This document shows, piece after piece, positions 45,464-64,000 of a DNA stretch of 64,000 bases. This stretch comes from Nematopogon swammerdamellus (taxonomy: Eukaryota; Arthropoda; Insecta; Lepidoptera; Adelidae). The DNA lies in assembly GCA_946902875.1 (NCBI GenBank), contig OX336339.1, positions 21,669,349-21,733,348 of the forward strand, read 5' to 3'. The first letter of the stretch is position 1. Every line of letters starts with the position of its first letter. A program made the translations under genes and the position numbers. The notes below the pieces were generated by a model, which had not been told where the DNA came from, searched no databases, and saw only the letters and a list, made by a program, of their open reading frames with translations.

Positions 45464-45481
45464 CATTAGTTTCAGCTGACA

Positions 45482-45487
45482 AATAAA
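45482..45487 (+). terminator. Candidate poly(A) signal of the cadherin gene
   Basis: AATAAA only 19 nt after the stop codon would make a very short 3' untranslated region. Sites further downstream cannot be excluded. Confidence 0.35.
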
Positions 45488-46471
45488 TTATTTTTACGAC
45501 CGACTTTGCATTCTCATTTCATACTTTTGCTTATGCTAGATGAAGAATATTCCTGATTGATAAACTGTCACATCACTCGCTACTTCCATTGTGGTCGTGC
45601 CAGTCTTACTGATGGCAGAAAAACACTTTCGACGGACCGTCATTGCGGTGGTTCCAGTCCAGGCGGGGTTTTGTGTTGCAAAATTAGTTAACGCTTGACT
45701 AGGTACGATTAGTACCTCAATTTTATTACGCATGGACAACCTGATATAAATACGCTGCGAAGTTTCTTGCCGGTTCTTCGTGGGTGTAATCTCACTCTGG
45801 CTCTTCTGCCTCGATGTGCGATATAAGCATGAATATAATGAATCACTAGTATTTAAAGCACTACAGTCCGATGTCCGATACGCAAGTTGCCCGTACGCGC
45901 CGGGTCGTATGATATAGAGATAACTGGATGAATAGAACGACCTACCTAAACTCTGCCCACATAAAGTTTAAAAGATAATATACTGGTCGATTTCCAAATA
46001 CTTCTTACCTGGGCGAGAGCTACAGTTGAAACGGGTACCGAGAAACCTTGCTTTGACCTGTTTAAGGGCAAATTTATTTTTCAAGGTACCGTACGTGGTT
46101 ACTGCTTGGACGGCACATTGTGGGAGATTTTGACTAACATTGTAATGACTTTCATTACTAGGAAATGTACGTGTTGACTTCCGTTGAATATAACATTATA
46201 ATAATAATGCTGACCTACCATACCATACCATACCCAGGCCATTTTCGCCGCACGAAAATTCTCGAGCATATAAACTCAAATATTTCGTAAAATAATGAAG
46301 CTAGATCAATAAACCCCTTTTGTCAAAAAGTGTCCACGTGGTATGTGAACGGTCCCGAAGATGATGAAGAAGTTTACTTTTGTTTTTTTATAAGAAAATA
46401 TTGTTGTTCTTTAGTACCTAAGATAAAAACCTCAATAATTTTGAAGGCTGTTTTGAATATGTATTGCTTTT
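45488..46471. other. Intergenic stretch after the cadherin gene
   Basis: No exon, RNA gene or repeat shared with the rest of the window was recognised. Confidence 0.3.
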
Positions 46472-46820
46472 TTATGGTAACTGACAGAGTTGGCTACATC
46501 ACCTACAACATCCGTGATGTCAGCCCATAACACCGGGGGAACTAGGTGCCATGTCAGTGCTTCCCTTCATTTCATGTCGGCTACACTGAACTGGACGGAA
46601 AACACTTAACTATTTACATAGTCGTTTCGACCGACGTTTCATTCAGTGCGGTGGTACCAACTCGGGCGGGTTGAACCCTACCACCTAGTAAGGTAAGAAT
46701 GAAGAGGCCTACAGTTTTACGTGGAATCCGAACCACGGTCAGCCTCCAATGGTCGAGCGGTCACCCATCCAAGTACTGAATAGCGACAGTCGACTGCTAT
46801 GGAGGCTGACAATTGTAAAA
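46472..46820 (-). mobile_element. SINE A, nearly full-length with hybrid head
   Basis: Inverse: atggtaactgacagagttgg, catccgtgatgtcagccc, ccaactcgggcgggttg, then head parts gaatccgaaccacgg and cacccatccaagtactga. Confidence 0.8.
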
Positions 46821-47657
46821 ATTGGCGCGGGTATAGGAAGGTTAATAAGAAAAATTCACTGAACTGCTGTGCTAACCAGGCCAAAATTTATATGTATATA
46901 ATGCCTGCTCTGGGAGTCAGCAGATGTAAGAGTAGAATCTCCGCGCGGAGCAGATGGAAGCGGGCAGGTTAGTTCTGTAACCATTTAAATTTAGCCCTTT
47001 GTGGTTATTTTACAGAGCATTCTAACCAAGCAAATTATTCGGCCATTCCAGTATCACAATTTCTAAGCTATAAGTAATTTGTCTTCACGAGCAGTTGTCA
47101 CAGTTCATTAAGATTTAACCTGCACCTGCATCAACGTCAAAACTGAAAAGCAGATGGCGACATTCCAAGATTGATCTGTGCCGTTTATTTTTCCTAATAG
47201 TCAGCTGTGGAAGCCACACAAAAGTACAAATTGGATGTCGGCCAAGTTCTCTCGGACAATCCGCACGTCTCTTGTAAATTATTCTCCACACATATTTATA
47301 CACATAAGTCCCTTTCAGAACATGTCCAATTTTTACCAACGAACCAATAAAGACCGAGGTGAGCTCGAGGCCAATGTATTCGGTATATATATATTCGGAT
47401 ATACTCGTATTTATCTCGTCTCAGTAGTGCAAATTAAGTGGAATGAGAAGGCAAATTAGAATTAAGTACTATATTAAACAAATTATCATCAGACAAATTA
47501 CGTATCGGCCACAAAGATCAAGTGTAGGGGATAAACAATACCTTTTTAGTTATAATAGAACTTAGCTGAAAATGTTCATTCACATTTCAGTTCAATAATC
47601 TACTCGTGACCCTCGTGATTTTGACATTAATAAATTGCACTAGTACATACACAATAA

Positions 47658-47663
47658 TTTATT
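47658..47663 (-). terminator. Candidate poly(A) signal of the UBE2D gene
   Basis: TTTATT on the plus strand is AATAAA on the minus strand, about 1.54 kb beyond the UBE2D stop. No nearer perfect hexamer was found, so a long 3' untranslated region (47.6-49.2 kb) is proposed. Confidence 0.35.
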
Positions 47664-49205
47664 GTTGCTTAATTTAGTGAAAGCTAAATACAAAAATTCA
47701 GAAACGAGTACACTTCCATTAGCCATAAGGTGGTTTGGTGGGCTGCGGACGCAACGCTCTGCATACCGCGACGAGTGCCCGAGCGTGCTTCGTCTGTAAG
47801 CCCTCTCGCTCGCTCGCTCGCGGCGCCGGCTCAGGCGCGGCGTGAACAGGATCGGGAGTCTCATCGTAAATCACAACGCACGTATCCTTACAACCACAAT
47901 ATATTAGATAAAATTATAAAGAATGCCATATTGAAAAAGAAATGTAGGATTAAACGTAACTTATAAAATATTACCCTATTTATGCTGTAAATAACTGAAC
48001 GAAACTACTTTAGAACGTAGTGTCTGTCGATGGTGAGATATTGTGGATGAAAGAAAACTTTAGTACTTAGTACATTGATTATAATCAAAAGAAGTATAGT
48101 ATTCCGTTCAACCGACACACGATTGAACTTTGCAGTTCCACTCGTCCAGCGGACACAATATAACGATTAGATGTTTCGCGAATTAACAATGTGGACAGTC
48201 TTACTGAGCCTACTGAAGATTTGAGTATCTTGTCCAGCAACGGCAGTCGGTGCTGTGCGGCGACAACGCCCACCGCTCCGCTTACCGCGATGCGTATCCG
48301 AGCAACGTATATGCGTGTAGGTTTATCGTAACTAGAGGCTTGAGCGGTGGGTACAGTTAGAAAAAAAATGTAAGAGCGCGAGAAAATGTCAAGACAAACA
48401 GAACTAAAACTTCCTGACTCCGCATCGTCAGTACGCTGCAAGACAAGTTACCGAAACACTTAATGTTGCTTCTAAGGTACAAAATAAAAACAATTCTCTA
48501 AAATATGAGAGGTTTGCCTCACTCCGTCCACTTATTTTTGTAGACCTCTTACTATTACAACGTCACTCGCAACGTTCACGACGCGTCCATGTGTAACGGC
48601 CGGGCGAACCTTAACACTGCACGACACGACCGGAGCGGTGCGGTGCGCCACGAAAGTATCTCCGTCGCGACAGCTCTCGGCCCGACCTAGATATACGGAC
48701 ACCGTTCTCTTTCACATCAAAGTTTAGAGCTAGTTAAAGTACAAATCGTTCAGGAATACATAACTTTAAACAATTATCAATTTAACTAACATTACGTTCG
48801 ACAAAACGAGTCCGAGACGCACCGACGGACGCATTGGTCGTTAAAACAATAAAGAGAAAGGTTACTCGCCGACGCATTTGATAGATAGATTAAACCAGAG
48901 CAGTTTGAATGCGAGTTTTAAATTGTATGGAAAAATGTGAGTTATCTGTATACAGAAATTAACATGTAACCGACACTGTAGGTAAGAGATAAATGAAATA
49001 TTACAGACAAGACTCGACGTTGAACCAGGAGCGGAGGAGTGTGGAGGATGAGGGTAGGGAACGGGAGCGGGAGGGGAGGGGTGGGGCGGGTAGAGGAGGG
49101 AGCGGGGAGTAGGCGAGGAGGGTTCGGGTCGTACTAGAGGGAGCGGATGGGAGGGTGGAGTGTGGCGAACGTGTATGCAGGGTGGTACGTGCTGCCACCG
49201 TCCCA
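47664..49205 (-). other. Probable 3' untranslated region of the UBE2D gene
   Basis: No repeats found elsewhere in the window lie here, in contrast to its surroundings, and GC-rich patches occur (48.2-48.3, 48.6-48.7, 49.0-49.2 kb). That fits a transcribed 3' region but is inference. Confidence 0.4.
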
Positions 49206-59721
<10,516 letters not shown>

Positions 59722-59960
59722 TTGACGGAGTTAACACGCCGACTAGGGCGGCGGCGGGTGGCTCCGAGAAGAGAACACGACGCGACGACACCGGCGGGGC
59801 GAGTGCAAGATGGCGGCGGTGATGGGCCCGAAGCGCGATGAGCGAGCGACGTGTGGTAAACTAACTAGAAGCGGGCGCGAGGGGCAAGCGGCAGGCGGGA
59901 TTCACAGTTGGATCGGGCACAGTTGAGCCAGAACCATCACCATACTTCAACACCAGCTGC
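59722..59960 (-). promoter_or_regulatory. CpG-rich 5' region and probable promoter of eff
   Basis: Directly upstream of the eff start codon the sequence becomes strongly CpG-rich (ggcggcggcggg, cgacgcgacgacaccggcgg), unlike the rest of the window. The exact start of transcription was not located. Confidence 0.5.
59807..59817 (+). promoter_or_regulatory. YY1/Pho-like site
   Basis: aagatggcggc matches the core GATGGC/GCCAT recognised by YY1/Pleiohomeotic, about 90 bp upstream of the eff ATG. Common in housekeeping promoters; function here is inference. Confidence 0.35.
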
Positions 59961-61158
59961 GACCGACGAACGGGACGGGATAATCGACTCGTGTCGACTG
60001 TTCGTGCAAGTCACGAATTCGATTTTCAACTACGGTGCGTTCATGACAGTTACGCTTTATTTTATTTAGTAGCACCAATTAGCCAAGTTTTAATTTATGA
60101 CCGATGGTTCCACAAAACTATGGAATTAACAAGTCAATTTGTAAAGTTTTGTGCCAGTAAAACCCCAAATACACTTTATTAAATCAACCGCCGTATTACG
60201 GATAATCGATAAACTCATAATATTTCTAAACTGGCAACCCTCGGTGGATCTGACGTCAGTCGGCTACTCCCTCTACTATCTCCTTCCTTGTCTTTTACTT
60301 CATGGCACTATTTTTGGACGACGACCGAGCGCTAGTAATGGATATTTTTAAAAACTCTACGAAATTGTTAACCTGTCACGTACTCCAGGTGAGGGATAGA
60401 CGTGAGGGTCACGTGTTGGTAATTCTAATACACACATATAAACAGAAAAGGTTAGCTTCACAATCTAATCGCGCAAATATATGTTTAATTTAGGGCGGTA
60501 CACACAAACATAATGAACGGACTCGAACCAACATTCGCAACGTTCGGTAAGTATACCAACTTATGAGCACTGTTATCGACGCCCTGTATACTTGTGGTGG
60601 CGCTGTGACTTCACAAATGCATGTAAACTCAATAGGGCTTAGGGTTAAAATAAATAGTTTTACTATGACACGATTTCACAGAATAGGCTGAAATGATGTT
60701 ACATTCATGAAATATATTGTTTATTGTTTATTGTATAATTTCATCCATAGGTAGGTAACCTACGCTTGGACATGTCGAAAATTCCGCCAGTTCTAAATTC
60801 AATGCGAAGAAGAACTGACAAACAAACTTCGCAAGTCACAACGTTTTGTTAGTACCTTATATAAAAGTATTATAATTCAAGTAATTTACAATAATTAACG
60901 CATACTACCGCTCACAAGAACATTAATATTTACAGCATAAGCATGAACACTCAAGAATCTGACCACTCTGCCTATTTACATTACCTATATCTGGTGTATA
61001 GTGCCATCGTCAATTTTGATACTTCATATATCAAGTCAAATAAAAACAATTAGTTTACGTTTATTACAAAGAAATGTAATAAGTCATATTAAAAATCTAA
61101 TGATACAAAGTGTATCCAATTGTCAAAGTTGTTAGTGGGAAAAACAGTAGTCAGACTC
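59961..61158. other. Region beyond the eff promoter
   Basis: AT-rich with no convincing exon or repeat seen elsewhere in the window. The last ~150 bp may be the 3' untranslated end of the minus-strand LINE fragment that follows. Confidence 0.3.
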
Positions 61159-61560
61159 TTATATAAAATTACGGTCAGTTAACGCATCCTTAACAGTATA
61201 ATAACTCTTTTCAATTAACATTAGTTTAATCCGTCGTTTAAAATTATTGTCATCTAATTGTTTTATGTTAGAAGACAGTTTATTATAAAATCTAACACTA
61301 TTACAGATAAAGCTTTTTGACGTTTTGGATAATCTATGTCTTATTAATTGTACATTATTCTTACAGCGTGTGTCATAGTTATGATTGTCGGAGTTAAGAG
61401 AGGAATCATGAATATATTTTCTGGCATAGCCTATGTTCTGGTAAACATATGCACTTGGTAAAGTCATGATTCCTATCTCTCCGAATGCTGTCCTACAAGT
61501 ATCTCTAGTTTTCATATTTAAGATGTACCGCAAGGCCCTCTTCTGTTCTCATATATATGC
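61159..61560 (-). pseudogene. LINE reverse transcriptase C-terminal fragment
   Basis: The frame EQKRALRYILNMKTRDTC, then FGEIGIMTLPSAYVYQN, YDTRCKNNVQLIRHRLS and FYNKLSSNIKQL is the typical end of CR1/Jockey-type ORF2 proteins. It is 5'-truncated near 61560; the last codons reach 61159. Confidence 0.75.
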
Positions 61561-61844
61561 GGGTCTACCGGTGTTAACTCACTCGCTATCTAGGTACTCG
61601 CATATTTCAACCAATAGCTGGGCCAGATTCCTCTCCGAACACCTTCTGATTGGTTTAGTGAGATCGTTTCTCATACTCACGTCGGCGAGTGAGTAACGCC
61701 GGTGCAGAGGATGGTCGTTGATATTCGATGACTCGACGTCAAGATCGCTATAACCACCCGCCGCTAAAAATAATAATAATAGAGGACTCGTCCTGCCGTC
61801 AATGAACACTCCATTTATTTTTATATTAATAATTATTAAGTGAA
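61561..61844. other. Spacer between two retroelement fragments
   Basis: It has a short (TAA)n-like run near 61766-61780. A 76-codon minus-strand frame (MRNDLTKPIRRCSERN) may be another degraded element but was not recognised. Confidence 0.3.
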
Positions 61845-62282
61845 GTGCCTTACTATAAGTACAATCCGCCGCCAGTTCTCGAGAACGGTCATGTCACACT
61901 CTACTGGGACCGGTCCATTATAACAGATAGGACTATTCTCGCGAATAGACCTGATATTGTGATAGTGGACCGGGAGGCGAGGCGTGCACCGCTCGTCGAT
62001 ATCGCCGTGCCGCACGATGGTAACCTCGTCAGTAAGGAAGCAGAGATGATGCTGAAGTATCTGGATCTGCAGCACGAGGTTACCAAAATGTGGCCCGTCG
62101 ACTCGACGATCGTTGTGCTCATAGTCGTATCAGCGCATGGGCTGATAGCGAAGAGCCTCGATGACCACCTTAAGAGGCTCTCGCTGAGTGGTTGGGTCAA
62201 GGGCCAGATCCAGAAGGCAGCCCTGCTCGACACTGCACGCATCGTCCGGAGGTTCCTCTCTTTGGGACCCGACCATCGGTAG
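61845..62282 (+). pseudogene. Restriction-like endonuclease end of a non-LTR element
   Basis: 145 open codons: LYWDRSIITDRTILANRPD, VDREARRAPLVDIAVPHD, and K at the position following. RPD...VDIAVP is the PD-(D/E)xK core of site-specific (R2/R4/NeSL-type) LINEs; it differs clearly from the copy at 53632-55590. The RT part is absent. The frame ends before the ccgccgccgccggtgg and A/T-rich tail. Confidence 0.75.
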
Positions 62283-62974
62283 CCTGGGCTCGCCCCGCCG
62301 CCGCCGGTGGTGGAAGCTCCGTTTGTTTTTATATTAATTTTAGGTTTTAATTTTTTAAAAATGTAAAATTTGTATAAAAAGAAATGTGGAAATAAATTAA
62401 TAATAGTAATTAAAATAAAATTGTTCCTTTTCGCCTTCTGGTCGTTTACCTTTTTCCCTTTGGCTAGTTTGGTATCGAAACATCTTTTACATATTCCATC
62501 GAACATTTTATTCTATGTATCAGTTACCTTGTTTATGACTTATAAAGGTAACTGAAATCAATCTTGCATTAACGATATACTTAACATTGTTGTTGACAGT
62601 ATTTAAGGATCCAACGATGGACTAGCGAGCGATGTATATGCTTTCGGGTATTCCCGAAAGCCTGGCCATTGTTAATTGGTACGAATGTGACCACGCTCTT
62701 ATAAGAGTCCGGTTATCCATAGCTAAAAGTAATAAACTTCATTCCTAAGATTATAAATAATTTTTAATATTTTTTTTTCAACTTATATAGTTATGCTGAA
62801 ATGATGTTACATTCATGAAATATATATATGCGGGTATAAATTGCTTAGGTGAATCAAAGCACTCCATAAATAACACTTTCATTTCATTAATTATTGTCGT
62901 ATTAACGACCCAAGCGCCGGCGGGTCACACTGTGACCCCGCGAAGAAAAGGGCGCAAGGCGTAGCGGGCCACAG
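62283..62974. other. No recognised feature
   Basis: AT-rich. A short hairpin ctttcgggtattcccgaaag lies at 62641-62660. Confidence 0.3.
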
Positions 62975-63140
62975 ACTTTCGGCATTGAAATACCTACACG
63001 CTCTTTGAATATTGGAATAAGGCTCATTTATTATATTTCTAAATAATGGTAATGGTATGCCTTACTTGATCTGATTCACTTTGGCGCCAGCCTAGAGCAA
63101 AAAATTCACAGATTTCTCAGTTGATTTCGAAATTTCGTGC
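62975..63140 (+). repeat. Dispersed repeat H
   Basis: Second copy of the 30130-30303 repeat (actttcggcattgaaatac, aataaggctcatttat, gcctagagcaaaaaattcac). Confidence 0.7.
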
Positions 63141-63540
63141 GCGAATTTGGCGCACCTTGGCTTCAAATAAAATAGTTTTTTTGTGTTTTTAGTCATTTTG
63201 GTGTGTTTTTGTAAACATTCGTAAAAATACAATATTTCTGAAGTGAGTCTGAGAGAAAATTTACTGACTCGATTCTTTTCATCGAAATGTTTGAGTTGGG
63301 GGAATATTTTTTTAATATCGCTTTCACAAACACGCAAGCTCTCTGTGAGTAAATTATGGTTTAGTAAGTGTTAAATTTGTAATTTTATATTATGAAGAAG
63401 AATACTATCCTTACAGTATCTGACTGAAAGAGATTATCTGAAAGAAAATCACTATCGGACAGAAAAATTATAGGTACTGTCATTTAGACATTAGGGTTGC
63501 CATATTCTCACCAAGTAACGATGGCCACACTCCAGCTGGA

Positions 63541-63825
63541 ATATACACGGTGTTGCCGTTGCCCCGTAATATTTTTAACTGACATAAGGGGGTTATTCTA
63601 TATGTGAAACTAAACAGCTTCTGTGAAGAAAAAAAAATTTTTGAAACAAAAAAAAAATTATTTTTTCCATACAAATTTTAATTACCTATTCTCAAAATGT
63701 ATGGAGTAAAAAATTTTTTTTTTCTTCAAATAAAAAAGTCGTAACTAGAACAAAAGTTGTTCTATTTCACGTACAGAATCACCCCCTTTCGGGTTTAACG
63801 GTTGGGGTTGCAACACCGTGTATAT
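63541..63825. mobile_element. MITE with about 70-bp imperfect inverted ends
   Basis: atatacacggtgttgc at 63541 mirrors gcaacaccgtgtatat at 63810; further in, aagggggttattctatatg mirrors gtacagaatcaccccctt. The target duplication is not clear. Confidence 0.65.
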
Positions 63826-64000
63826 TTTCGGGCATAAGAAATATAAAACCGAATACTGAAATTGTTTCGAAATTTGTTTTTCGATAAAAGTCGTAAGATC
63901 CAGCTACGAGCATCAATATATAAAATGAGAAATCTATATTTTGCACATCACTAATGGGTACTATTAACGTCACCCATCTTATTAGGCATTGTAATTAGTA

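Noticed and set aside
48085..48441. 118-codon minus-strand ORF
   Set aside because: It lies in the proposed 3' untranslated region of eff, has no domain and no splice partner.
61579..61809. 76-codon minus-strand ORF near the LINE fragments
   Set aside because: It has no recognisable motif; it may be a degraded element but I could not support a function.

Overview
This is animal nuclear DNA, most likely from a moth or butterfly. The sequence shows GT-AG introns crowded with short dispersed repeats of lepidopteran style (several SINE families, fold-back MITEs, hAT-type elements, RTE-, CR1- and R2-like retroelement pieces), AT-rich introns and GC-richer exons. No bacterial-type operons, rRNA genes, CRISPR arrays or free-standing tRNA genes were seen.

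Two cellular genes can be assembled from end to end. On the plus strand, 945-45463 holds a 31-exon cadherin. All 31 exons join in frame to a predicted 1,925-residue protein with a signal-anchor-like N-terminus, 14 cadherin (EC) repeats, a membrane-adjacent domain like that of CDH23/PCDH15, one transmembrane helix near residues 1768-1791 and a cytoplasmic tail of about 134 residues. Size, repeat number and tail fit the insect Cad87A (CDH23-like) group. On the minus strand, 59721 down to 49206, five exons join to a 147-residue UBE2D-class ubiquitin-conjugating enzyme (Drosophila effete/UbcD1), complete with the HPN motif and catalytic Cys85. The two genes are convergent, with about 3.7 kb between their stop codons.

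Almost everything else is mobile DNA. Cadherin introns hold a nearly intact non-LTR retrotransposon (15504-18930, 988-codon endonuclease/reverse-transcriptase ORF, poly(A) tail, candidate target-site duplication), two hAT-like elements with exact 8-bp duplications (8961-10133 and 20176-21117), a 1.14-kb fold-back element (6707-7848), smaller MITEs, perfect hairpins and dozens of SINE copies. The SINEs look modular: one shared core is combined with at least three heads (a tRNA/5S-rRNA hybrid, a tRNA-Leu-like head, and a head of unknown origin) and with different tails. Beyond the cadherin lie a minus-strand reverse transcriptase with a CCHC/restriction-like-endonuclease end, broken by one in-frame stop (53632-55590), and a second fragment of the same kind at 61845-62282.

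The most unusual observation is an inverted, roughly 171-bp copy of cadherin exon 9 with its splice acceptor (14666-14836). It lies antisense in intron 10 inside a SINE copy, and most of its differences from exon 9 are synonymous. Other points worth a second look are the hybrid tRNA-5S SINE head, a four-unit 315-bp tandem array inside a dispersed repeat, a splice donor at the edge of a SINE, and a calcium-free linker between EC12 and EC13.
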